From contig JAUCEF010000005.1 in NCBI GenBank assembly GCA_033558025.1, forward strand, positions 6,510,001-6,574,000: a stretch of DNA of 64,000 bases, written 5' to 3'. The translations under genes were made by a program, and so were the position numbers. How positions within the stretch are numbered: the stretch's first letter is position 1; every line of letters begins with the position of its first letter. Shown here piece after piece: positions 21,959 to 32,496 of the stretch. The notes beneath the pieces are model-generated. The model made no database searches. It was given only the letters and a program-made list of their open reading frames with translations, and was not told where the DNA came from. The stretch comes from Phytophthora sp. 'mugwort' (taxonomy: Eukaryota > Oomycota > Peronosporomycetes > Peronosporales > Peronosporaceae).

Positions 21959-23595
21959 TTAGGTAACACACATGAATGCTGGGAGTGCTGTCTGCGGCGT
22001 CGGGTCAGTGACGTCACCCTCGAAGTACCGCTCCCGAAACTGGTCAAGATGGCTATGGGGCTGACCCGGCTTATGCAGCGCCCGCATCGCTTTGACGACA
22101 GAGCTGACGGCAATAGCTTGTGATCCCTGAGCCGCCAAGAATTTCAGCGTGCGCTTTTCAGCCTTTACACTTAGTGCGTGAACTTTAGCTTTGAATCCTG
22201 GCGAAGGCGCATTCAGCATGAACCCGGAAGGTAAGCACAGCATCATGTACGCTACGGCGTGTCTGGACTCGTGAAGTATTGCTTTGCTAACTGTTGTTGA
22301 TTCATACATGCATGGAACAGCAATAACCGACTTAAAGCACAACATGGTAAGTCCTTTTAGACACGTTTGCGCCGGCGCTACGGCTGCCCTTGCTAAAGGT
22401 CTTCGTGATGCTGTTGAATAGTGGTTTGTGTTTGCTGGATAATAGATCCTTACTTTACCTCCAAAGCTGCAAGTCGTTCTTTTACGCGTGTTTGACGTAG
22501 CAATATCTCATTGAGCTGCTGTGACAACGTTTTGAGGGCGCCGAACACGTTGTTCGGATCTGCGGTTGCTGTATCTTTCTTCTCTTCTGCAGGCGAATTG
22601 AATGCAGCGCGGAACGTGAATGGCCATGCTAGCAACTCATACGGATCGTATGACAAGCACGCCAAGAACTTCGTGGATGCGAAGGACATAGAGACTGGCA
22701 AGTCGATGGCGTTCCGTCTCGGAACCTACGAGGCCACATTCTAAAATAGCATCTGGAACCCAGTGGCAGCAGCGAAGAGGGCCCCTTGTAGCTTATCGAC
22801 GCAACGCCATCCAGGGCTGTAAGGTCAGGTAGTCGAACACCGGCTTGAGGGACCCACCCGCTTAAACGACATGCTACTTGTTGGTCTTCGTGTGCTGCGT
22901 TCAGCATGCAGGAATACACCTTGCCCACCTGAGACATATCCCCCCCCGCGCTGCGTTCGACAACCCAGGTGGGACTAATACGGCTATCGGCGTTCGCGTG
23001 CATAGATCCAACTCGTCTGAACGAGTGCGAGGTAAGCCCCTTCGTGAGCCCGCCATCCTTGCTGTCGGAAATCCGCTAACTGCGACTAATAGTCTACTGA
23101 TGCAAGCTTGAGCACCGGGGGCTGTGCTAGTGCGTCGCTGCTGGTGTGCGTGCTGGTACGTGCCTTGCCAAGCTCGCGGTCTAGCAGAGCGACCAGCCCA
23201 AGCTGATCGTCTTCGTCTTGTGTATTTTGTATTGACAGCGGGGGGTGGGGGGGTGGCAGAAAACTGGGGGAATATACGAGACCTGGAAGCAGATTGAAGG
23301 CCTAGAACCACGACTAGCACATGCATGGGGCACGAGAAAGGATCGTCGGGATGTTCGAAAAGAGAGATGCCTTGTTATGAAGCCGTCTTTACCCGCTTAA
23401 AGCGGAGATACCACCTATTATAATCATGTAAGCTTGCTAGAGTAATACCGTACAAGGCATTTATTACTGTAGCATTCATACCAGGACATACACATAGCTG
23501 AGCGTTTTCCAGTTGTTCAGCTTCGGAATCGCGACCGTAGAGGTACCACATTATCGTCATTAGCGCCGCATCTGGGTAGTTAGATAGCTATAGCG
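21959..23595 (-). pseudogene. Crypton-type tyrosine recombinase remnant (copy 3)
   Basis: The minus strand, read across frames, aligns along its length with the two copies at 57.4-62.8 kb. The catalytic Arg region is YPDAALMTIMWYLYGRDSE (against YEDAALACLMWHCFGRSSD), the Lys hairpin is YLRFKRVKTAS, then PDDPFSCPMHVLVVVL, the Tyr region QVGKVYSCMLNA, and a C-terminal domain SRHAVAYMMLCLPSGF (against SRHVVAFMKLFFEEDF). A TAA lies just after the Lys region (near 23375). The HxxR box has become AGSR, so the catalytic His is lost. Several frameshifts follow. There are no inverted repeats around this copy that I can see. Confidence 0.78.
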
Positions 23596-25835
23596 TACAT
23601 GTAGAGAGCCGAGACAATTGTCTTCAGATCCTTTTTCACGTACGGCGGAGCTTATTTCGCAACACTTTGCTCTGGCCTCTTCTCCCAGTACCTATCTAGT
23701 GTCGATAGAATCTTTTGTAACTTTTTCGCTACGTATTGACTCTGCTGTGGAGACAGATTTGCCAGCCAGTTTTATATTAGCATTACCAAAGAAAGAGAGG
23801 ACATCGTCTGATCGACAGAGCTACTCCTTCTCTTCCAACCCTTTTCACTAAGGATCAACCATGCTTATCCAGAATACTAAACAGGCTTTAAACGTGCTGT
23901 CATGATTTTATAGACGCTTGCTCGCGTCTGTAAGCGTCAACTTATTCTTTTCGAGGAAGTCCTCGAAGGACTTAATAGCTGTATTTCTGCTTCGCTGGCT
24001 GGTGGCCGGGAACCAGCGCGACCACCAACATGACTTCGAGCGTCGAAAGCGGAGTGCCGTCGCGATGGTTGGAATCCTATGAGTATTTATTCTATTTGTA
24101 ACTCACTAGGGATTTGTAAGGCATCCTCGATATCACTTGACGATTCCAACCAGATTGTTTTGGAATGTTCAGATTAACGGTTGTCGGTCTTCGGCTTAAT
24201 CCAATTAGACAAAATATAACCCAAAATAGTGGCTATTGGCTGTATGCGATATATGATTCATCATGAAGAGGATCTCGCTTACCGCAGCGACTTCAATGCG
24301 AATCTCAAGGCTATGTTATGAAGATCTGGTCGGCAAGGTAGTGAAGAATATTGTGCTCAACATGCATGTCAGACTGGGTGCTATCGCGCATGGCAGAGGC
24401 GATCACATGAGGTACTGATCAAAATTGATAGTGTAGGATTTGTGTTTCGATAATCAGGTGGGCACTATAACCACACGGTGCTTAAAATAGTATATCCGAC
24501 ATAACAGTTTTTTTCGTGTAATCTCTCTCGTAGACGTACAATGGCACGTGCAGAGGCTTCTGATCGTCCAAACCGCACCGAATTTGAAGAGACTTGAAGC
24601 GAAGACGTAGAGGAACGTGACAAAAAAGTTAGGTGGGCGTTGACTATTTCCACGCGATGCATATCCTCGAAGCCTAAAGCCGGGCCGACAGCACCGTGTC
24701 GTCGTCACCCGTCTTGAACTCGTCCTGAACCTCAGCGATGATACCCCGCAGGTCTCGTTCGAGCTCTCGACGGTCCAAAGCACCAACGACCAATATCCAG
24801 GCCACACAAACATGAACGTTATAGCCCAGCTGAGGCCCCTCTTGTCACGCTCGCAATTCACCAGTCGAATATTCAGCTGCCGTTTTCAGAGAGAATTTCT
24901 TTCACGAATTTTGTAACGTCCCTGAGCCTTGACGCCAATCGCCACGCCGAATCGCCGCCATGTTCCTCCGTTCGCGTAGTCATCACTAATATTCGTTAAT
25001 CCGTTGAATGGGGAACCGGTCAGCCGGTGGTACTAGGTCGGTGATGTAGGCGGGAAGAATTGCACACGCGTGCGCAACTTTTCGCTGCAGCGATGACTTC
25101 GTCACCAGTATGTCCACTGTAGTTGTCAAGTCGTATCGCTTGCTTCTTGACAAACGCACACCCGGCCTCCAGCTACCCCACAGTTCCTGCAGCCATTGTG
25201 CATTATTCCGTTGTTTTGGTGAATGCTGTCGGTGATGCTCGATACGTCATCCCCGTTGTGTCATCATTTCTGGCAGTCCTTGGATTGGATAGATTGCGTT
25301 AATGTTTGTTAAGTTGAGCATCGGGGACTCTACTCGTACGTTGCTCCCTCCGCGAACACTCTTTTATCTTAGGCGAAAACTCAGATAGCAGCATGGGATA
25401 GAGCCATACCCAGTGCCCCCCCTCCCCCCTCGCTCTTCACCACAAATTGGTGCCAAGTACTAGCCCCATTGCGCGCGAACTTGCGCCAACGGTCCCCTTC
25501 GGGGTCTAGTAGGGCATGGCGCTTCCGCTACCAGCTCAACGCCTTGTTGAGATTAATGCAGCGGTCGTCATATCGGAAGTAGGCTTGGAAGTCGTCGACA
25601 GCTTTGCCGGGGAGGATTTTCTCGCCATCCATCACTGCTGTCGTCACCATCTACGTCAAACACTTCGCTCTGTCGACAGCGCCAATATGCTGCAGAGAGT
25701 GTTTTCCTTCGGGGTCATGGTGGGTGGTACGGGCTGAATCTTAGTGTGTGAACCGAGAGGAAAGCTGTCTGGGAGCAGCCTGGTGGTAGTACTCTATTTA
25801 CCGTGTTGTTTACGAAGTATTATTAAATGCGTAAG
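23596..25835. other. Long stretch without supported genes
   Basis: No gene that I can support. On the minus strand at about 24,835-24,680 there is a plausible last exon (it includes RELERDLRGIIAEVQDEFKT and ends TAG), but I find no upstream exon and no family match. 25,400-25,740 contains broken coding-like sequence only. Confidence 0.4.
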
Positions 25836-26002
25836 AGCATCTCCAACCGTGCACTATAAACGGTATCGGTAATATAATTATTAATAATAAATAAATTAGC
25901 GTGAACGTTTTTTTTTGTAGAAGTAACGTTAAGGAGTATTATATTACTGTTTCTGTCAGTTGAGAAGTTAGCAACATGCTTTATAAAGTTGGAGATACCA
26001 AC
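25836..26002. repeat. Possible MITE with GAGCATCTCCAAC-type terminal repeat
   Basis: GAGCATCTCCAAC at the left and GTTGGAGATACC at the right form 12-13-bp imperfect terminal inverted repeats around an AT-rich interior of about 140 bp with no coding capacity. No clear target duplication. The terminal motif resembles those of short DNA-transposon derivatives in other eukaryotes. Confidence 0.45.
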
Positions 26003-26061
26003 AAAAAATTGTTAAAACATTTAATGTTAAAACACCAGTGAGACTCGGTAACGCTAGATTT

Positions 26062-28392
26062 CTATCTCCGTTGGCCGTCACGGAACCGTTCGAAGAACGC
26101 CAGCATCCGGTCGTCGATCTGCGGTGTCACCACCGACAAGGCGCGAACAAAATGCCGCTTTGCAACGTTAGCGGCGGCACGGTCCTCTTCTACTGCATGG
26201 AGGGCAGCTTCGCGACAAAGAGCTTGAAGCTCAGCACCGGAGAACCGAGCCGTGGCAATAGCCAATTCGGTCAAGCTGACGTCCGACGCCAATGGCGTTT
26301 TCTGTGTGTGAATCTGCAAGATCTGCTCGCGAGCTGAGACATCAGGCGGAGACACGTACAGCGCACGGTCGATACGGCCAGGCCGCATCAAAGCCGGATC
26401 CAAAAGATCGGGACGGTTCGTAGCGGCCACCACCAACACTTGTTTCAGCGGCTCCAGTCCATCGAGTTCAGTCAGCAATTGACTTAACACACGGTCCGAT
26501 GCGCCGCTGCTTCCTCCAGATCCACGCGTACTCGCCAATGCATCAATCTCATCGAAAAAGACCACAGTTGGCGACGCAGCGCGTGCCTTGCGAAACACCT
26601 CCCGCACTTGCTGTTCGGACTCGCCAACCCACTTGCTAAACAGCTCAGGGCCCTTGATGGCGATAAAGTTCATGCTGCTCTCCGTAGCTAAAGCCTTAGC
26701 TGACAACGTTTTACTACAACCTGGAGGACCGTATAACAGCACACCCTTCGGAGGTCGAATCCCCATGCGTGTAAACGCTTCCGGGTGCTGCAGCGGCCAT
26801 TCCACTGCCTCTCGTAGAGCTTGCTTAAGCGCGTCTTGTCCACCAATATCATTCCACAGGACACGAGGTACATCCACCGAAATCTCACGTAAAGCACTTG
26901 GTCGAATCCCTCGCATTGCTAGCTTTAAGTCGCTCAAAGTCACTTCGAAAGGTGGTAAGGAAGAGGTGGCACTTAATAGAGCCCCCGTCGACTGAGTATT
27001 GTTTGCGAATGCGCGGTGAAGTGCTAGCAGTGCAGCCTCCTTGCAAAGTGCACTAAGGTCAGCTCCAACGTACCCATGGGCGCTTGAGCTCAGCTCCTGA
27101 AGCTCTGAATTGGTAAGCTTGTGAGGTAGTCGTCTTAGTACCACATGCAGAATCGCAAGCCTGTCCTTAGCCCTCGGAATGCCAATTTCCACTTCTTTAT
27201 CAAAACGTCCAGGTCTTCTCACTGCTGGGTCAAGGGAGTTGGGTCTATTTGTCGCAGCTAATACGACAACCTGGCGTGATCCGCTCAATCCATCCATTAA
27301 TGTAAGCAAAGTCGCTACCAGACGACGCTCCATATCACCGACACGGGAGTCACGTTTGGGACAGATAGCATCCAGTTCATCAATGAACACAAGTGACGGT
27401 GCCTCTCGGGCTGCCTGTGCAAATACAGCTCTCAAATTTGCCTCACTCTCGCCGACAAACTTGCTCACGATTTCCGGCCCATTGATCGTGAACACCTTTG
27501 CATTTAACTCCCGCGCCAAAGCTCTCGCGATCAACGTCTTGCCCGTTCCAGGTGGTCCAAACAGTAGAACACCTTTCGGAGCCGGCAAGCCAAACCTCTC
27601 AAACAGCTCCGGGTTCGTCAGCGGCTGCTCCACCACCTCCCGAATCGCCTTCAGCTCCTCCCGCAGTCCGCCAATCGCCGTGAATCCATCCTGTTTCATC
27701 TTCGCTGTCCCAACTTCACCAGGTTGTTTGCCCTTGTCCATCCCCTCCTCCTCCTGCGTCTTTTCCCACTCCACCGTCAGAGCCGTCTTGGCCGCAACGA
27801 TCCTCACGATCTTCTGCTTGTCATTACTCTCTTTATCAAGCTTCTGCACCCGAAACACGGTGCTTACGCCATGCAGTGGCAACGAAATCAGTGCGCTCTG
27901 ATGCAACAACGCTCCGTCGATCATTACCACGATGCAGCGCGTCAGCAGCGTGCGCTCCCTGTCCGAGAGCTTTTGGTTGTGATTGGATGCCCGGGACACC
28001 AACTGCAGCGACACGCTCTTGGCTACAGAGCTGGGAGCTTGTAGTGCCTGCACCGTGATCGTCTCTACTTGTTGCTCAACTACTGCCTCCTCCCATATGG
28101 AGCTCAGACCGACGCTGCGTCGCTTGATCTTGTCCATGGGCCACGCCAGGCCGCAGAGCAGCAGCTTGGACGTGTCATTGCCCTTGGCAGAAGTGTGGAG
28201 CACCACGTGGGCGCCCGATTCGAGACCGAAGTAAGCCATATCATTGGGATTCAGGTACACCTTCGACACGGTGCGCGCTGAACGAGCGCCAGCGCGCACG
28301 AACTGCACACGCGCCTCCAGCAGCTCCATGGTCTGCATTGACTGGCGTTGGGCCGCTAATCCCCGAGATAGTGACACTGGTTGTGAAGCCAT
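26062..28392 (-). CDS. AAA ATPase of the AFG2/Drg1/SPATA5 family
   Basis: A 776-residue single-exon protein from an ATG at 28392. The N-terminal part (about 1-235) is a CDC48-N-like substrate region. It is followed by two AAA modules: Walker A GPPGTGKT (about 278-285) and Walker [10 protein letters not shown] (about 332-340) in the first, Walker A GPPGCSKT (about 553-560) and Walker [11 protein letters not shown] (about 608-617) in the second. The second-module GCSKT is characteristic of AFG2/SPATA5 rather than of CDC48/p97, which has GCGKT. In yeast this family (Drg1/Afg2) extracts maturation factors from pre-60S ribosomal particles in the cytoplasm, and the same role is inferred here. SRH arginines are present in [10 protein letters not shown] and GRIDRALYV. 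The PH-domain gene starts upstream on the same strand and ends 70 bp from this ATG. Confidence 0.93.
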   Translation of the reverse strand: MASQPVSLSRGLAAQRQSMQTMELLEARVQFVRAGARSARTVSKVYLNPNDMAYFGLESGAHVVLHTSAKGNDTSKLLLCGLAWPMDKIKRRSVGLSSIWEEAVVEQQVETITVQALQAPSSVAKSVSLQLVSRASNHNQKLSDRERTLLTRCIVVMIDGALLHQSALISLPLHGVSTVFRVQKLDKESNDKQKIVRIVAAKTALTVEWEKTQEEEGMDKGKQPGEVGTAKMKQDGFTAIGGLREELKAIREVVEQPLTNPELFERFGLPAPKGVLLFGPPGTGKTLIARALARELNAKVFTINGPEIVSKFVGESEANLRAVFAQAAREAPSLVFIDELDAICPKRDSRVGDMERRLVATLLTLMDGLSGSRQVVVLAATNRPNSLDPAVRRPGRFDKEVEIGIPRAKDRLAILHVVLRRLPHKLTNSELQELSSSAHGYVGADLSALCKEAALLALHRAFANNTQSTGALLSATSSLPPFEVTLSDLKLAMRGIRPSALREISVDVPRVLWNDIGGQDALKQALREAVEWPLQHPEAFTRMGIRPPKGVLLYGPPGCSKTLSAKALATESSMNFIAIKGPELFSKWVGESEQQVREVFRKARAASPTVVFFDEIDALASTRGSGGSSGASDRVLSQLLTELDGLEPLKQVLVVAATNRPDLLDPALMRPGRIDRALYVSPPDVSAREQILQIHTQKTPLASDVSLTELAIATARFSGAELQALCREAALHAVEEDRAAANVAKRHFVRALSVVTPQIDDRMLAFFERFRDGQRR

Positions 28393-28462
28393 GTGTCCTG
28401 TATCGCCCGGCTAAACCGATATGGCTACATGATGTTGCAGTTGATGGATTGAACGAGTTGTA

Positions 28463-29371
28463 TCATAGCAGGAAGTAGAAGACGCTGGCCTGGAGGAACA
28501 GCTCCTGTGCGATGACTGGCCAGTCGAAGTGGAACGTGAAGTGGGCTCGTAGCGATGGCCAGAAGCGCCGGTTGGTTCTTCTTGGTTGGACATCTCGTTC
28601 AGCGTCGTCACAGCTGCAGCTTCCGCCGGCTGCGCTGTTACATGGAGAAAGAGGCCAACTGGAGGTGCAAAAGTCATTCAGAGCGCTGGATCTTGTGCCT
28701 GGGCGGTAGTCGGCATGATGCAACACGAAAAACGCAGTGAGGGCTTGCCTTCGACGGACGGGGTTGTGATCGAAGTGCTGTAGGAAATCTTCTTCATCTT
28801 CAACTTTTTCTTCGTCTTCCTGGAACACTCTCTGTCGGATAGTGGTGTTAAATCTCGACCTGCCATTGTTGCTACTGTTCATTGTTGATGCGAGACTAGA
28901 GCATTCGAGGTCTTGCCCCGGCCTTTCGGCACTGATGTCGCAGCTGGCAAGTGGCCTGCGTCCAGACTCCAGCGCCGCTCTCACGAGGCTCGTCCATTGT
29001 CGGTATGTATGAGCGTCTGGTGCTCGCAGACGAACTTCCTTGGTGTGCCATCCGTACTCGAGCGCGAACTCCATTTTGGCCGCCATCCTTTTCGTCACTG
29101 GCAACTGACGCACGGGGTGGACGCACGGGTCGAGTGGGACGCGAAATTCGCCGCCGAGGATGCCTGGCCGTCGGATCAGCAGCACGGGCAACGCATGGCG
29201 ATAATCCTGTCGATGGTACGTCAATTGCACGGGCGTTTTCGTCCTGCAGGTGACAAGAATATTTAGTTAAAAAGCGTCATGGAATGAGAACGAAGTGTGT
29301 TCAACGCACCAGAAGAGGTGGCACGCGCGGACTTTCAATGTGCCGGAGAACACGGGAGGCTGCGTGTCCAT
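28463..29371 (-). CDS. PH-domain protein, two exons
   Basis: Proposed exons 29371-29310 and 29243-28463, with a 66-bp intron (donor GTGCGT, acceptor CCTGCAG). The joined frame is 843 nt, 280 residues, from an ATG at 29371. The first about 115 residues fit a pleckstrin homology domain: an N-terminal strand pair (FSGTLKVRACHLFW), a basic middle, and the C-terminal helix with its invariant Trp (APDAHTYRQWTSLVRAAL). The rest has an acidic stretch (QEDEEKVEDEEDF), a Ser/Cys-rich region and a hydrophobic end. PH domains usually bind phosphoinositides or proteins at membranes. No catalytic domain follows, so the specific role is unknown. Splice sites are predicted from sequence only. Confidence 0.7.
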
Positions 29372-30391
29372 TTTTGGGGTGACAAGTGCTCACGAAAGAG
29401 ATTGTTTCCGTTTGAAAGGTAGTTTAACAAGGCGTCTAGGCTTTGACGCGGCTACTGTAGCTCGGTGAATCATGTGCTTCTGTTTTTTTATTCATGACAA
29501 AAGGGAAATATCGGCGTTGAAGTGGTTGAAGGCAACCGAGGACTTGCCCTGATATCGGAGATGAGATGGGTATTTCGCGCCGAGCTCGGCTTGGGAGACG
29601 AGCCATGCAACTTTTCCAACCTTCCAGCTTGTCATTTTGGGGGTCGAAGGCTTTGGTGTACGCAGAGTCGCAGGTCTTTAAGCGCTTGCCGCAATGTCAT
29701 GAAATCCGTCAAAATCTGCATAAGGCTAAGGACTTGCGGGTCTCTTTGAAGTAGCTGCCCATAAACGCCAGTCCGGACACAGCGTCCGTGGCAACTGGCT
29801 ATGGCACATCTGGCAATATTAGGCACCGTAAGTCATGTGCCACGTTACACTGCCGCTCGAGGCCTCATCACGCGTTGCTGTTACAATTTGTATTAACTTA
29901 CAAGTGCATTTCATTCGACTCTGCTAGTGTACGGTCCACGTTGAAGTGAAGAATAAGATGGAGGCGAAAACAGGCACATTGCTTTCAACCCGGTGGCAAT
30001 CCGTACTACTTAAGTATATATTGTAGCTTAGCAATGACAACAGCATCGGTAAAGGCTTTAAAACTGTGTGTGTCGAGGCGAAAAGTTTCCGAGCTAGCGC
30101 AAAACCGGCAAGTCTACTGAAAACTACTGCGAAATTTTCGGGCCACCCGGTCCGTGTGGCCTCCACCGACGCTAGTAAGTCAGCTGCAGAGGGCAACTTG
30201 CCACAACACAGTCCAGGCGATGGTCCGTCTGACTCGTTCTGTGCCTCAGCCTCTGGATGTCGCCATATCCAAATCCCTCTTAGCTATCCAGCCAGGGACT
30301 GGCAGCCATTGCAGCATCATCCAGTGGCACTTGCCACAAACGAAATTGTCCACGCGTAGTATTGTTTGTCATTACCGAATTCGCCTTTAAC
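29372..30391. other. Intergenic region between divergent genes
   Basis: It lies between the PH gene (minus) and the START-FYVE gene (plus), so it should hold both promoters. No convincing gene, RNA or repeat seen. Confidence 0.45.
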
Positions 30392-32032
30392 ATGGTGCAG
30401 CATCAACAAAGACCGAGTACCAGTCGCTCCCGGGCATCGCAGCGCTCCATGCACCGTCTCGCAGTGCCGACGCTCTCCATGTCGCTTCGCAGTCGTCGGG
30501 CGGAGCACCCGACAGTCTCGCTCAGTCTGCCCCAGCTCGACCGTTACCACGACCGAGCCGAGAAGGTCTTAACCGAGACAATCGCAGCTTATGGCAAACT
30601 GGAGCAAGACGTCGACCTGGCACGATGGAAGTGTCTTCGGTCACGACACGGCGTCCGACTATTCCGTGGTCGCTACCCCAGTACTACCGAACAAATCCCT
30701 CTGCTCTGTGTTGGAGCCCTCCGCGGCAGCTTTGAAGACATTATGGAGGGAGTCTACTGCCAGAACACCGAGGAGATGCTGCTTATGAACGCCATCAAGT
30801 GTCCGAGACTAACAGACAGCGCGGTGCTCTACACTGTTCAACGGCAGACAATGTGTGAGCCTTACGCCTTCACAGGCATCAAGTGGACGACAGTAAAGCT
30901 ATCGGTTGCAAGCAATCGGGACTTTTGCTACTTCGATAAGATGGGGCTCGTGCGCCATACGCCCGGGAAGCGGATGGCCTATCACGTCATGCAGTCCGTG
31001 AATCTGCCAGAGTACCCGCACAAGGCTATGCATAAACGTGTCCAGGCGTCGCTGTGCTACGTGCTTGAGGAGCTGGAAGACGACTTGGTGGGCGTCTATA
31101 TGCAGGGTGAGGTGGACCAAGGTGCATTGTCGTACTTCTCCTCGCCGGCAGTATCGGATCTGCTCCTGGCTGTCACCAAGGCGATGGAGTGCACTCGAGC
31201 CAAGAAACTTGCAGAGATGATGGCTGCAGCTCCTTCAGGAGGCTGGAGACGACGATCAACACGCAGATGCTGCGACGTGTGTCGAGGCAGCACGTCGTTC
31301 TTCGAGATTCTGCAGGAGTGCGCAGGTTGCAACTTCAAACACGTCTGCAAGAAGTGTCGTCTGAAAGAGAACGTCCTCGCGCGTGACTCGACGTCCAACT
31401 CGCATCTCATGCGAGCCGAGTTTTGCCGCGTGTGTATTTCCAAGATGGACTCGACGTCCATCGAGGAACTACGGGTCGAAGCTAGTGGCTACAATATGAC
31501 GGGACAGCGCAGAGCGGACATGAACGCCGCGTTCTGCGAAGCCAAAGAGGAGCCTGAAGACGTGGATATCCCGGGCAGTGACCGGTCATTAACGGCATTC
31601 ACACTCAAGATTTCGGCACAGTTGCAGGACCTCAGCAACCGCAGCGATGTCCGCATCTCTAACTTGTCATCTATGGAGAAGGTATCGATATCCGAGGACG
31701 AAGACGAGGACGCGGTACTTGGCGAGGGCCGAGACGTGCTCAACTCAATTGGAAAGACGATTAGTCAGCTTGTGCTTTTCGATAAGGACCCGATGGACAC
31801 ATCGCGCCGCAGTTCACGCTCGACGACTTCGACGGCGTCGTCCTCGCTCTACCACGACGACGACGACTCGGAGCAGTACCGGACGTCCCTGTTTGCGCGT
31901 CTGCTGCAGGTGTCCAACCAGGCGGAGGCGACGTTCCACCTCACGCGAGAGCAGTCGATCCTCGCGCACTCAGTCTTCCAGCGAAATCGAAGATGCACGC
32001 AGTCGTCCGACAGGTTTGTCTACAGCCAGTAG
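30392..32032 (+). CDS. START-like and FYVE-type zinc finger protein
   Basis: A 546-residue single-exon protein. I start at the ATG at 30392 (AACATGG context); the frame is open a little further upstream but without an ATG. Residues about 50-275 look like the START-like lipid-binding region typical of oomycete FYVE proteins (YHDRAEKVLTETI, GRYPSTTEQIPLLCVG, GSFEDIMEGVY). Residues about 293-350 form a Cys-rich FYVE-type finger (CCDVCRG, CAGCNFKHVCKKCR, EFCRVC), although the RRHHC signature for PI3P is replaced by NFKHVCKKC, so PI3P binding is uncertain. The C-terminal third is Ser-rich and acidic and looks disordered. Such proteins are greatly expanded in Phytophthora and are thought to act in endosomal or lipid signalling. 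That function is inference. Confidence 0.85.
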   Translation: MVQHQQRPSTSRSRASQRSMHRLAVPTLSMSLRSRRAEHPTVSLSLPQLDRYHDRAEKVLTETIAAYGKLEQDVDLARWKCLRSRHGVRLFRGRYPSTTEQIPLLCVGALRGSFEDIMEGVYCQNTEEMLLMNAIKCPRLTDSAVLYTVQRQTMCEPYAFTGIKWTTVKLSVASNRDFCYFDKMGLVRHTPGKRMAYHVMQSVNLPEYPHKAMHKRVQASLCYVLEELEDDLVGVYMQGEVDQGALSYFSSPAVSDLLLAVTKAMECTRAKKLAEMMAAAPSGGWRRRSTRRCCDVCRGSTSFFEILQECAGCNFKHVCKKCRLKENVLARDSTSNSHLMRAEFCRVCISKMDSTSIEELRVEASGYNMTGQRRADMNAAFCEAKEEPEDVDIPGSDRSLTAFTLKISAQLQDLSNRSDVRISNLSSMEKVSISEDEDEDAVLGEGRDVLNSIGKTISQLVLFDKDPMDTSRRSSRSTTSTASSSLYHDDDDSEQYRTSLFARLLQVSNQAEATFHLTREQSILAHSVFQRNRRCTQSSDRFVYSQ

Positions 32033-32496
32033 CACCGCAATATCAATCGACATAAAATTGAAATGTAACCATTCCCACTTCAACTTAAGTAGGTGTCGGT
32101 ACCTCCCGTTAGGCATATTATAACAGACCAGGACAGCTTTCGCTAAAGCAATGCGCAACAATTTCGGTTTTCGTATGTCAGGTTTAACGCCAATCACCGC
32201 CTGATAATTGTCCGCTCTTTTTCACCAATCCCGGTCATCACATTTTCTTCTTCTCCCATTGGTTGCGCCTCGATCTAAACTTAACCTGTCGCCGCCTAGT
32301 CCCCCTTTATCTTGCACTTTGTATTGCAGTCGCGTTCTGACCTCTTACAGGAAGAGCTCCATCCGATCGCGGCAGGACGCTGCCACCGACCGCCGCAGCT
32401 AGCCAAGAGACCAGAGACCCCCCGCCTGCGACTTCGCGTCCGCCGGGAACAAGGGCCGAGCTTACCACGAAGGTGCGGAAGAGACTATAGAAGTTG
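32033..32496. other. Intergenic region, probable promoter of the TBCC-domain gene
   Basis: 464 bp between two plus-strand genes. Pyrimidine-rich sequence (TTTTCTTCTTCTCCCATTGG near 32240) could belong to a core promoter. Nothing else seen. Confidence 0.4.

Noticed and set aside
24454..24861. A 135-residue minus-strand gene
   Set aside because: The translation is Arg/Cys/Trp-rich with no domain and begins without support. A different frame in the same place looks more protein-like but lacks partner exons.
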